From: an uncultured Clostridium sp.
Lineage (GTDB): Bacteria > Bacillota > Clostridia > TANB77 > CAG-508
Direction: 5' to 3'
Length of the DNA: 32,495 nt
NCBI GenBank assembly: GCA_948466095.1
Contig: CAOJZE010000004.1
Coordinates: 1 to 32,495, forward strand
In this document: piece after piece, positions 8,048 to 16,784 of the stretch
Numbering within the stretch: position 1 is the first letter of the stretch
How the letters are laid out: each line of letters starts with the position of its first letter
Position numbers and translations under genes: made by a program
The notes under the pieces: generated by a model
The model's database searches: none
Told to the model about the DNA's origin: nothing
The model's input: only the letters and a program-made list of their open reading frames with translations

Positions 8048-9340
8048 CTATATTTCTAAAAAGATAGCCTCCATACTTGCCTCTGTACATTTGGCTTTTA
8101 TCATTTTATTTTCTAAATTTTTTTGGCTTTTTGCTGATGCCAAAATGTAATTTTTGGTATGCCCTTGATAATATCCATTTTTTTCTTCTTCAAATAATAT
8201 TTCTACTTCTTTTCCCACATATTTTTCATGATATTCTTTTTGATGCTTATTGGATAATGCTATTAGCTTTTTGCTTCTTTCTTCCTTTATTTTTCCGTCT
8301 ATTTGTCCCTTCATTTGTGCAGCTTTGGTTCCTTTTCTTGGAGAATATTTAAATATATGCATTTTATAGAATTTTATTTGTTGTAAAAATTGATACGTTT
8401 TTTCAAATTCTTCTTGACTCTCCCCTGGAAATCCAACAATAATATCAGTTGTTAAAATGACATCTTCATATACTTTTCTAAGTCTTGCTACCATCTCTTG
8501 AAACTCCTGAATGGTATATCTTCGATTCATTCTTTTTAATGTTTCATCACATCCACTTTGTAATGACAAATGAAAATGATGACATATTTTTTCTAATTTT
8601 GATAATCTATCTGTAAATTCTTTTGTTATCAAAAGTGGTTCAATCGAACCTAATCGAATTCTCTGTATTCCCTTTATTTGATTGATTTCTTCTAATAAAT
8701 CAATCAGTCTATATTCTTCTTTAAAATCCTTTCCATAAGAAGCAACGTGAATTCCTGTTATTACCACCTCTTGGATTCCATTTTGTGCTATCTTTTCTAT
8801 TTCTTCTATTACATTTTCTGGTTTTCTACTTCTGACTCTACCCCTTGCATAGGGAATAATACAATAAGAACAAAATCTATCACATCCATCTTGTACTTTA
8901 ATCACTGCCCTTGTTTTTTCTGTATCTGTAATTTTACCTAATTCTATGTATTCTTTTTGATGCATAACATCTTCTATTTTATGGTACTTTTTATTTTTTT
9001 CTGCATATGCTTCTATGATTTCTACGATTTCTTTTTTCTCATTATTTCCTAATACAAAATCCACTTCTTGTATTTTTTCCATTTCTTCTTTGGCTACCTG
9101 CACATAACAACCACAAGCTACTACAACAGCATTAGCATTTAATTCTTTCACTCTTCTTAACATCTGTCTTGATTTTCTATCAGACATATTAGTTACTGTA
9201 CAGGTATTTACAATATAAATATCTGCTTGGTTGGTAGGCTCCACTATTTCATAACCTTTTTTTATAAATTGTTGCATCATAGCGTTGGTCTCGTATTGAT
9301 TTACTTTACATCCTAATGTGATAAATGCTACTTTTTTCAT
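8048..9340 (-). CDS. mtaB: tRNA t6A37 methylthiotransferase MtaB
   Basis: A 430-residue radical-SAM methylthiotransferase that converts t6A37 to ms2t6A in tRNAs reading ANN codons. The N-terminal UPF0004 domain carries the cysteines of the auxiliary Fe-S cluster (TLGCKVNQYE, NTCTVT, CGC near residue 78). The radical SAM motif is CDRFCSYCIIPYARG near residue 152, followed by the LGSIEP and LSLQSGCDETLKRMNRRYT blocks. A C-terminal TRAM-like domain ends the protein. Length and the CKVNQ signature favour MtaB over MiaB or RimO. It lies seven bases after the alpha/beta hydrolase stop, so the two are probably one transcript. Its substrate t6A depends on TsaB/TsaE encoded a few kilobases away. Confidence 0.93.
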   Translation of the reverse strand: MKKVAFITLGCKVNQYETNAMMQQFIKKGYEIVEPTNQADIYIVNTCTVTNMSDRKSRQMLRRVKELNANAVVVACGCYVQVAKEEMEKIQEVDFVLGNNEKKEIVEIIEAYAEKNKKYHKIEDVMHQKEYIELGKITDTEKTRAVIKVQDGCDRFCSYCIIPYARGRVRSRKPENVIEEIEKIAQNGIQEVVITGIHVASYGKDFKEEYRLIDLLEEINQIKGIQRIRLGSIEPLLITKEFTDRLSKLEKICHHFHLSLQSGCDETLKRMNRRYTIQEFQEMVARLRKVYEDVILTTDIIVGFPGESQEEFEKTYQFLQQIKFYKMHIFKYSPRKGTKAAQMKGQIDGKIKEERSKKLIALSNKHQKEYHEKYVGKEVEILFEEEKNGYYQGHTKNYILASAKSQKNLENKMIKAKCTEASMEAIFLEI

Positions 9341-9347
9341 TTTTCTT

Positions 9348-10154
9348 CTATTTCTCCCCTATTTTTGTTTTTACCCATTTTATAATATCTGCTATAATCT
9401 CATCTTTATTATCATTTTGAACAATCCTATGCTTTACATTATCATAAATTCTAATCGTTTTATCCTTAGTTCCAAACTCATCTAATATATCATTTAAAGC
9501 TGTAGAATCAATAAGTGGATCCAATTTGCCTCCTAACATAAGAACTGGTAGTTTTATATCTTTGAACCTTTCCGTTATATACTGTATTCCATCTACAAAC
9601 ATGTTTCCTACTAATCTTAAGGTAAAATAATGGCATGCTAACATATCATTTCTACTATATTTTAGCATTTCCTTGCTTTCACTATGTCGCTTTTTTAATT
9701 TTACAAAACCTAATATTTTATAAGGAATAAATTTAAAAAACTTAGCTTTTGAAGGAGCTTTTAAAAATGGACTCGATAAGATTAAAAAATCTATTGTTTT
9801 ATAATTGGCAACATAAGAACTTGCAATTAAACCACCAAGAGAATGACCAAACATGCCTAATTTTAAATCAGGATATTCATTTCTTATATAAGAAACAAAA
9901 GAATGTAAATCCTCGATATAATTCTCAAAATGTTTTACATCTCCTCTTTTTCCTAAACTCTCTCCATGACCTCTTAAATCAATGGCAAAAGTTGAAATAT
10001 CATTTTTATTCAATTGCTCTATAAAATCGTGATATCTTCCTTTATGTTCTGCAAGACCATGGAGAATAATTATACCTACTTTTGCATTGTTAATATGATT
10101 ACAATAAAATGCTATCTTAAGTTTATTATTAATAGCTAGATATTTTGTTTCCAT
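9348..10154 (-). CDS. Alpha/beta hydrolase, lysophospholipase/monoacylglycerol lipase type
   Basis: A 268-residue Hydrolase_4 family protein. The segments ILHGLAEHKGRY (oxyanion region), IDLRGHGES and the nucleophile elbow MFGHSLGGLIAS (Ser near residue 106) are all present. A late Asp (GKLDPLID) and His (VKHRIVQ) complete the triad. Such enzymes hydrolyse monoacylglycerols or lysophospholipids in the cytoplasm or at the membrane. There is no signal peptide. It precedes mtaB with a 7-base gap and is separated from mreB by a hairpin at about 10197-10231. The exact substrate cannot be inferred. Confidence 0.85.
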   Translation of the reverse strand: METKYLAINNKLKIAFYCNHINNAKVGIIILHGLAEHKGRYHDFIEQLNKNDISTFAIDLRGHGESLGKRGDVKHFENYIEDLHSFVSYIRNEYPDLKLGMFGHSLGGLIASSYVANYKTIDFLILSSPFLKAPSKAKFFKFIPYKILGFVKLKKRHSESKEMLKYSRNDMLACHYFTLRLVGNMFVDGIQYITERFKDIKLPVLMLGGKLDPLIDSTALNDILDEFGTKDKTIRIYDNVKHRIVQNDNKDEIIADIIKWVKTKIGEK

Positions 10155-10196
10155 CTATCAAATTCCTCTAAATTATATTTATTATTTTATAAAACT

Positions 10197-10231
10197 AACT
10201 GATACAAATTGCTCTGCACTTTGTATCAGTT
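10197..10231 (-). terminator. Hairpin downstream of mreB, probable terminator
   Basis: AACTGATACAAA and TTTGTATCAGTT form a perfect 12-bp stem with an 11-base loop between mreB and the hydrolase gene. The T-run after the stem on the minus strand is short (AGTTTTAT), so termination may be partial. Confidence 0.6.
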
Positions 10232-10276
10232 ATAGATAATATTTTTAATTCTAATTAAAATATAGTTCAATCTATC

Positions 10277-11287
10277 TTATTTTCTAACTTTTCCTTCTAA
10301 AGCATCTAAGTTATCTAAAGCTTTTCCAGTTCCTAATGCCACACAAGAAACGGTATCTTGTGCAATCATAACATTAATTCCCGTTTTCTCTTGTAGAAGT
10401 TTATCTAATCCGTCTACTAAGCATCCTCCACCTGTCATATAAATTCCTTTATCACTAATATCAGCAGCCAATTCAGGTGGTGTCTTTTCTAACACAGAAT
10501 GAACACTATCCACTATCATCATAGCTGGTTCTGTTAAAGCCTCCAACATTTCACTGGAATAAATCGTAACTGTTTTTGGAAGTCCAGTTACCAAATCTCT
10601 TCCTCGAATATCCATTTCTGTATCTTGTATTTTAGGAAATACACAGCCAATATTTACTTTTAAATCTTCTGCTGTTCTCTCACCTATCATAATATTATGT
10701 TTTTTCTTAATATATTTCACAATATATTCATCAAACTTGTCTCCTGCTGTTTTCAAAGATGTACTGACAACAGAACCTCCTAAAGATATAACCGCAATAT
10801 CTGTTGTTCCTCCTCCAATATCAACTACCATATTTCCACATGGTTTGGATATATCAATTCCTGCTCCAATGGCTGCTGCAATCGGTTCCTCAATTAAATA
10901 TACTTTTCTAGCACCTGCTTGTGAAGCTGCATCAATCACTGCTTTTTTTTCTACTTCTGTTACTTGTGAAGGGATACAAATCATAATTCTTGGTGCAAAA
11001 ATAAATTTCCCACATACCTTATTAATGAAATGTTTTAACATTTTTTCTGTCACTGTATAATCTGATATAACACCATCTCTTAAAGGTCTCGTTGCTACAA
11101 TGTTTCCAGGCGTTCTTCCTAGCATTCTTCTTGCTTCTTGTCCAACTGCTAATACCTCTCCTGTGTTATTATCTACTGCCACAACAGATGGCTCTCTTAA
11201 TACAATCCCCTTTCCTTTCACATAAGCAATTACAGTTGCTGTCCCCAAATCGATTCCGATATCTTGTCCCAATCCAAATTTAAACAT
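10277..11287 (-). CDS. mreB: Rod shape-determining protein of the MreB/Mbl family
   Basis: A 336-residue bacterial actin that polymerises under the membrane and positions the elongation machinery for peptidoglycan synthesis. The phosphate-1 loop IGIDLGTATVIAY, the VATRPLRDGVISDY segment, the connecting block IEEPIAAAIGAG, the phosphate-2 loop VVDIGGGTTDIAVISLGG and the adenosine motif MTGGGCLVDGL are all present in order. The length is normal. MreC/MreD are not adjacent, so this could equally be an Mbl-type paralogue. It is transcribed alone from a consensus promoter at 11339-11367. Confidence 0.92.
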   Translation of the reverse strand: MFKFGLGQDIGIDLGTATVIAYVKGKGIVLREPSVVAVDNNTGEVLAVGQEARRMLGRTPGNIVATRPLRDGVISDYTVTEKMLKHFINKVCGKFIFAPRIMICIPSQVTEVEKKAVIDAASQAGARKVYLIEEPIAAAIGAGIDISKPCGNMVVDIGGGTTDIAVISLGGSVVSTSLKTAGDKFDEYIVKYIKKKHNIMIGERTAEDLKVNIGCVFPKIQDTEMDIRGRDLVTGLPKTVTIYSSEMLEALTEPAMMIVDSVHSVLEKTPPELAADISDKGIYMTGGGCLVDGLDKLLQEKTGINVMIAQDTVSCVALGTGKALDNLDALEGKVRK

Positions 11288-11338
11288 TTCTATCTTCCCT
11301 TCTTGTCTACATTTCTTTTCTATTACAAATTTGTTACA

Positions 11339-11367
11339 ATTATATTACAATCTTTGTAATTTATCAA
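11339..11367 (-). promoter_or_regulatory. Promoter of mreB
   Basis: Minus-strand TTGATA (11362-11367), a 17-base spacer and TATAAT (11339-11344) lie about 50 bases before the mreB start. This is a near-perfect sigma-A promoter. Confidence 0.75.
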
Positions 11368-11435
11368 GGCTTTTGATTGAATTTTTTGATTTTTTATATT
11401 ATAATAAGTTGTGTATGAGTTTAGTATTTTATTAT

Positions 11436-11665
11436 AAAATTTATTATATTTTTTCTTTGTGACTCCCAACTGCTAACAGTCTGTAATTTCATAACAGACT
11501 GTAACTTGTCGATTCCCCCGAATTGTCATTTCATAAAAAGCGAATTTAAGAATTTCTAAGCGGTGGCAACCGCAAAGAAATTCTATAAATTCCCATATTT
11601 ATCTTGTACGAAAAGTCCACCTACTAGGAGAACTTTCCTACAATATAAAAAATATAATAAATTTT
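11436..11665 (+). repeat. Palindromic TIR element, copy 1 (long form)
   Basis: The ends AAAATTTATTATATTTTTT (11436-11454) and its exact complement (11647-11665) form 19-bp terminal inverted repeats. Inside lie the family core motifs: ACTCCCAACTGC, the hairpin ACAGTCTGT...ACAGACTGT, and CCCCCGAATTGT. This copy has about 110 extra bases before the right end, including a hairpin-like GCGGTGGCAACCGC segment. It fills most of the 420-base gap between mreB and tsaE, and no gene is seen there. No transposase is encoded. Confidence 0.8.
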
Positions 11666-11707
11666 GTAATAACATCTAATATAACAAATCGTTATAAGGA
11701 GATAATC

Positions 11708-12175
11708 ATGAAACATTTTCATTTCCAATCAGAAAACGAAAAAGATACCAAAAACTTTGCCAAGTCATTAGCCAGTCATCTAGATAAAAATGATGTTATT
11801 GTCTTAACTGGTGATTTAGGTTCTGGTAAAACAAAATTTGTAGAAGGTATTTTAAGCCATTTCGGACTAGAAAACGAAATATCGAGTCCGACTTTTACCA
11901 TTGTCAACGAATATGAAAAAAATAAAACTAAATTATATCATTTCGATGTCTATCGTTTAGAAGACTCCTCTGAGTTTTACGAAATAGGTGGAGAAGAATA
12001 TTTTGAAAATGGGATTTGCCTAATCGAATGGGGCGAATTAATCCAAGACGCCTTACCAAAAGAATATCTCCATATTACATTTTCAAAAGACGATAACAAT
12101 GAAAATCTTAGAATTTTAAAGATAGATACGAATTTAAAGAAATGGGAGGATTATTTTGAAAATATTAAGTATTGA
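11708..12175 (+). CDS. tsaE: tRNA t6A biosynthesis ATPase TsaE
   Basis: A 155-residue P-loop ATPase that, with TsaB and TsaD, transfers the threonylcarbamoyl group onto A37 of tRNAs. The Walker A motif GDLGSGKTKF is near residues 36-45, followed by SPTFTIVNEYE and the FDVYRLED block that defines the family, and a C-terminal LIEWGE. The start ATG has AAGGAGATAATC in front. The last 20 bases overlap tsaB, which implies translational coupling. A terminal-inverted-repeat element lies directly upstream, so the promoter may lie within or next to that repeat. Confidence 0.95.
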   Translation: MKHFHFQSENEKDTKNFAKSLASHLDKNDVIVLTGDLGSGKTKFVEGILSHFGLENEISSPTFTIVNEYEKNKTKLYHFDVYRLEDSSEFYEIGGEEYFENGICLIEWGELIQDALPKEYLHITFSKDDNNENLRILKIDTNLKKWEDYFENIKY

Positions 12176-13280
12176 TACAGCTAGTAATATATGTGGTGTT
12201 TCTATTTTAGAAGATACCCATCTAATTTGTAAGCTAGACCAAGATACAGGAAGAACCCATTCTGAAAATCTAATGCCTATGATACAACAAGCTTTTAAGC
12301 AATCTAATTTGTCCTTACAAGATATTGATTTACTCGCTTGTGATAAGGGGCCTGGCTCTTTTACTGGGATTCGAATCGGAATTGCAACCGTAAAAGCCTT
12401 CCATGATAGTTTAGGCATTCCTTGTGTTGGCGTTAACTCTTTGGAAGCTCTTGCTTATTCCATTAAAAAAGAAGGTTTGATTGCCAGTATCATAGATTGT
12501 AAAAATGATAATTGTTACTTTGCCCTATATCAACTTAAAAATGGTAACTATGAAGAAATCATTTCTCCAACCGCTGAAACCATTACAGATGCTTTAACAT
12601 TATGTCAACAAAACAGTTCTAATTCTACCAATCTTACTTTTGTTGGTGATGGGTCTGAAAAATACAAAGAATTGATTCTTGCTAAATTCGAAAATTGTGT
12701 ATTAGCCCCCTCTAAAAATAATAGTTTAAACTCTTATTACGTAGGGTTAGCTGGCTTAGCTAAAGACGAAGAAAAAAAATCGGAAGATATCTTACCTCTC
12801 TATTTGAAAAAGCCACAAGCACAGCGACAATTAGAAGAAAAGTTAAAATACATAAAAATAATGCCTATGACATTAGAAGATTTAAATCAAATTGCTGACA
12901 TTTTAGTTTCTGACTTTGATGACTATTGGAACTATGACACATTAAGAAACGAACTAAAAACAGAAAATTCGAAATATTTGGTTGCTAAAATGAATGAAGA
13001 AATTGTTGGTTTTTCTGGCATCAAAATCATGGTCGATGAAGCTGATATCATGAACCTTGTGGTAAAAAAGACATTTCGAAATCAAGGACTTGGTACTCTC
13101 TTATTAAAAAAATTAAAGGATTTATCAAGAAAATTAAATTGCATTTCTATTACTTTGGAGGTCATGGAGGAAAACTACCCTGCTATCCATTTATATAAAA
13201 ATCTTGGCTTTACACAAATTGGCATACGAAAAAATTATTATCAAGATAAACATGCCTTAATTATGAAAGCTCAATTATGA
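12156..13280 (+). CDS. tsaB: TsaB-RimI fusion: t6A scaffold subunit and ribosomal-protein acetyltransferase
   Basis: One 374-residue protein holds two domains. Residues 1 to about 220 are TsaB, the inactive ASKHA-fold partner of TsaD in t6A synthesis (MKILSIDTASNICGVSIL, GPGSFTGIRIGIATVKA). From about residue 230 a GNAT domain follows (MPMTLEDLNQIADI, LVVKKTFRNQGLGTLLL with the acetyl-CoA loop, ENYPAIHLYKNLGFTQIG, RKNYY). This matches RimI, which acetylates the N-terminus of ribosomal protein S18. In most bacteria these are neighbouring separate genes. The start is TTG at 12156 after GGGAGGA, overlapping tsaE by 20 bases. No frame break is seen at the joint, so the fusion looks genuine. TsaD is not in the window. 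Confidence 0.92.
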   Translation: MKILSIDTASNICGVSILEDTHLICKLDQDTGRTHSENLMPMIQQAFKQSNLSLQDIDLLACDKGPGSFTGIRIGIATVKAFHDSLGIPCVGVNSLEALAYSIKKEGLIASIIDCKNDNCYFALYQLKNGNYEEIISPTAETITDALTLCQQNSSNSTNLTFVGDGSEKYKELILAKFENCVLAPSKNNSLNSYYVGLAGLAKDEEKKSEDILPLYLKKPQAQRQLEEKLKYIKIMPMTLEDLNQIADILVSDFDDYWNYDTLRNELKTENSKYLVAKMNEEIVGFSGIKIMVDEADIMNLVVKKTFRNQGLGTLLLKKLKDLSRKLNCISITLEVMEENYPAIHLYKNLGFTQIGIRKNYYQDKHALIMKAQL

Positions 13281-13282
13281 AA

Positions 13283-13317
13283 CATGTGACAAGAGGGTCG
13301 TCCCTTTTTGTCACATG
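13283..13317 (+). repeat. REP-like palindrome, first of an inverted pair
   Basis: CATGTGACAAGAGGG, a TCGT loop and CCCTTTTTGTCACATG form an imperfect hairpin 3 bases after the tsaB-rimI stop. A nearly identical copy in reverse orientation lies at 13466-13498. Both are followed by the direct repeat CACATTATTC. It may also serve as the terminator of the tsaE operon. Confidence 0.75.
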
Positions 13318-13330
13318 CACATTATTCATA

Positions 13331-13449
13331 AAAGGTTATTATGATTTTTTATTTGCAACTCCCAACATCACACAGTCTGTAAATTCTTAACAGACTGTAG
13401 TTCGTCGGTCCCCACGAATTGTTGCTTCGTAAAAAATATAATAACCTTT
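13331..13449 (+). repeat. Palindromic TIR element, copy 2
   Basis: The ends AAAGGTTATTATGATTTTTT and AAAAAATATAATAACCTTT are inverted repeats with one extra base on the left. The interior has ACTCCCAACATC, CAGTCTGT...ACAGACTG and GGTCCCCACGAATTGTT, the shared core. It sits between the two arms of the REP-like pair, in the convergent gap between tsaB-rimI and obg. Confidence 0.85.
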
Positions 13450-13465
13450 GTGAGAAATAAAAGAA

Positions 13466-13498
13466 ATGTGACAAAAAGGGACGACCCTCTTGTCACAT
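13466..13498 (-). repeat. REP-like palindrome, second of an inverted pair
   Basis: The reverse complement of this segment matches the palindrome at 13283-13317 almost base for base (GTGACAAGAGGGTCGTCCC core). It lies just downstream of the obg stop. The pair brackets TIR element copy 2. Confidence 0.75.
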
Positions 13499-13503
13499 AC
13501 ACA

Positions 13504-14779
<1,276 letters not shown>

Positions 14780-14793
14780 ACTATCTCCTTTTT

Positions 14794-14825
14794 TGAGACA
14801 AGAGGGACAGGTTTGATTTGTCTCA
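14794..14825 (+). repeat. REP-like palindrome, obg-trpS gap, first arm
   Basis: TGAGACAAGAGGGACAGG and its following bases end in TTGTCTCA, so the ends pair. The complement of the same sequence recurs at 14891-14922. The layout TGNGACAAGAGGG...TTGTCNCA is shared with the pair at 13283/13466, so these are variants of one family. It lies a few bases upstream of the obg ribosome binding site. Confidence 0.75.
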
Positions 14826-14890
14826 TATTTTTTGTTGCTTTTTGTCATTTTCTGTTAATTTCATTTTTTGACATTTTTCTATTAAATTTT

Positions 14891-14922
14891 TGAGACAAAT
14901 CAAACCTGTCCCTACTGTCTCA
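14891..14922 (-). repeat. REP-like palindrome, obg-trpS gap, second arm
   Basis: It is the reverse complement of the 14794-14825 palindrome with two to three differences. It overlaps the trpS stop codon (14920-14922). The pair could fold into a long hairpin across 65 bases and act as a terminator between trpS and obg. Confidence 0.75.
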
Positions 14923-15934
14923 TTTTTCAAAATAATCTAGCTTCATTGCTTGTTTTACTTTTTTCATAGTTTGGTTTGCTACTACTTGTGCTTTTTTGGT
15001 TCCCTCTATTAAAATGTTATCTACTTCTTCTGGATGTGCTTCATAGTAAGATCTTTTTTCTCGTATTGGTTTCAATTCTTCTATGATGTTTTTTGCTAAC
15101 TGTTTTTTACATGCTACACATCCACGTTTCCCTGCTTTACATTCTTCACATACTGTTTTGATTTCTTCTTTGGTACTAAATAAATTATGATAATACGCTA
15201 CCATACATATATCAGGATTTCCTAAATCATCTTTTTTTATACGATTAGGGTCGGTTACTGCACTCATTACTTTTTTTGTAATTTCTTCTTCACTATCGGA
15301 TAAGTAAATAGCATTTCCTAAAGATTTTCCCATCTTTTCGTTTCCGTCTAGTCCTCTGATTCTTTTTCCACTCGACAATACTGCTTCTGGTTCTACTAGT
15401 ATCTCTCCATAGATACTGTTAAATTTTCTGACAATTTCTCTACATTGCTCAATTAATGGTAATTGGTCCTCTCCTACTGGTATGTATTTCCCTTCAAATG
15501 CGGTTATATCTGCTGCTTGACTTACTGGATAACCTAAGAAACCATAGGTTACACTTTCTCCAAAGACTTCTCTTTTTTGTGCAATTTCTGTTTTTACGGT
15601 TGGATTTCTTTCTAGTCTAGCTATGGTTACTAAATTAGAATAAAAAACCGTTAATTCTGCTACTTCTGGTATCATAGATTGAATATATATGGTTGTTTTG
15701 TTTGGGTCTATTCCGACAAGATAGATAATCAATGGCTACTTCTCTTACATTTTTTCTTACTTTTTCGGGATTGTTAAAATTATCGGTCAATGCTTGCACA
15801 TCCGCAATTAATATATAAGGGTCATATTCTCCACTTTCTTGCAATTCAATTCTCTTTTTTAAAGAGCCAAAATAATGTCCTATGTGTAATTTCCCTGTTG
15901 GTCTATCTCCTGTTAAAATTCTCTTTTTCTCCAT
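14920..15934 (-). CDS. trpS: Tryptophanyl-tRNA synthetase, read through a +1 shift at CGG
   Basis: This class I synthetase charges tRNA-Trp. The 337-residue product starts at ATG 15934 ([20 protein letters not shown], with the HIGH box). It continues through DVQALTDN, then [10 protein letters not shown], and the KMSKS-type loop [10 protein letters not shown]-terminal cysteine cluster [16 protein letters not shown] may bind zinc. The frame is broken once: codon 74 (C at 15715) is CGG. Skipping the C joins DYLSC to [13 protein letters not shown], the conserved GIDP loop. Inserting the break one or two bases earlier (LSVGIDP) would also fit the family, so only the local position is certain. No T-box leader was found upstream. 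The gene is unique in the window and essential in nearly all bacteria. Confidence 0.92.
15713..15715 (-). other. In-frame CGG at the trpS +1 frameshift site
   Basis: Frame 0 reads TCT TGT CGG AAT AGA. The functional frame resumes with GGA ATA GAC CCA (Gly-Ile-Asp-Pro). The preceding codon TGT differs from those at the other three sites, so no shared slippery codon exists. Confidence 0.85.
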
Positions 15935-16047
15935 GCTCGCCCTCTCCTTTATTTAGATGTTCTTTTATGTTTTTTATTTTACCACATTTTTTTGCTTTTG
16001 TATATAAAAAGTTGATTTTAAGTTTTGGTGTTTTTTGTTTTTTCTAA

Positions 16048-16215
16048 ATAAAAGTTATGCTATCTAATAAAATGTAGTGATGCACAGTTTGGGAGGACAC
16101 TTATTCATACTAATTAGTTAGATTAACTTTTATGTATATGAATTTTATAAAATTTATTTACATGATTTGTCCGACCAGTAAAGAACGGAATTTTACTAGA
16201 TAGCATAACTTTTAT
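16048..16215. repeat. MITE-like element with 26-bp terminal inverted repeats
   Basis: ATAAAAGTTATGCTATCT continues to a 26-bp left end (16048-16073) that is complementary to the right end (16190-16215) with one mismatch. The 168-bp element encodes nothing and differs in sequence from the 120-bp family elsewhere in the window. It occupies most of the 325-base gap between trpS and the coiled-coil gene. The remainder of the gap shows only AT-rich sequence. Confidence 0.75.
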
Positions 16216-16233
16216 ATAAACAGAACGAACCAT

Positions 16234-16265
16234 TAAAAAAGTTGATATATAAAAATATATCAACT
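16234..16265 (-). terminator. Intrinsic terminator of the coiled-coil gene
   Basis: On the minus strand AGTTGATATAT, a short T-rich loop and ATATATCAACT are followed by six T residues. The stem includes the stop codon of the upstream gene (16260-16262). Confidence 0.85.
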
Positions 16266-16712
16266 ACTTTTTAACAATTTTTCCTCCATGTAAGCTTGTG
16301 TTAATTCAATTTTATGCAATCTGGTATTGTAGGCTTCATGCTCTGCTCTATTTCTTTCTAGCTCTCTTAATATTTCATTTTGTACTTTCATCGAACCAGT
16401 CATCAATTCTTTTAATTCATTATCTCTTTTCTCCAAAAATATTACTACATTACTTAGTTCTTCTCCTATTTCTTTGCTTTGTTGATTAAATCTTTCGTCC
16501 ATCTCTTTACGTATTTCTGTTTTTGTCTCTTTTAGTTTCACATCCATTAATTCAATTAATTCTGTTTTCATCTCTTGCATTTCTTCACGTAATTCCGTCT
16601 TCATCTCTTGCATCTCTTCACGTAATTCCGTCCTCATCTCTTGCATTTCATTTCGCACATCTTCCTTGACACCTCTAATTTCTTCAAGGATTGTCTGTAA
16701 TATGTTTTCCAT
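16260..16712 (-). CDS. Coiled-coil protein with 11-residue repeats, function unknown
   Basis: I do not recognise a functional family. The 150-residue protein is almost entirely charged and helical. Residues about 21-54 contain three tandem copies of an 11-residue unit (EMQEMKTELRE and variants), encoded by 33-bp DNA repeats. Hendecad repeats of this kind form long straight coiled coils. Similar proteins are often annotated as phage-type or DUF-type coiled coils. It has no membrane segment. The gene has a GGAGG site before ATG 16712 and its own terminator, so it is probably transcribed alone. Confidence 0.7.
   Translation of the reverse strand: MENILQTILEEIRGVKEDVRNEMQEMRTELREEMQEMKTELREEMQEMKTELIELMDVKLKETKTEIRKEMDERFNQQSKEIGEELSNVVIFLEKRDNELKELMTGSMKVQNEILRELERNRAEHEAYNTRLHKIELTQAYMEEKLLKSS
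16564..16650 (-). repeat. 33-bp tandem coding repeat
   Basis: About two and a half copies of a 33-bp unit (containing CATCTCTTGCAT and CACGTAATTCCG on the plus strand) lie in the coiled-coil gene. They differ at a few positions. Changes in copy number would keep the frame and alter coiled-coil length. Confidence 0.7.
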
Positions 16713-16784
16713 CCTCTCACCTCCTTGAAGAAATTATATAACAATAAAAATAGGTTGTCAACCCTATAGGTAAAATTTTATATA

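Noticed and set aside
15935..16047. T-box or other riboswitch upstream of trpS
   Set aside because: The leader is AT-rich without a T-box consensus or a specifier hairpin.
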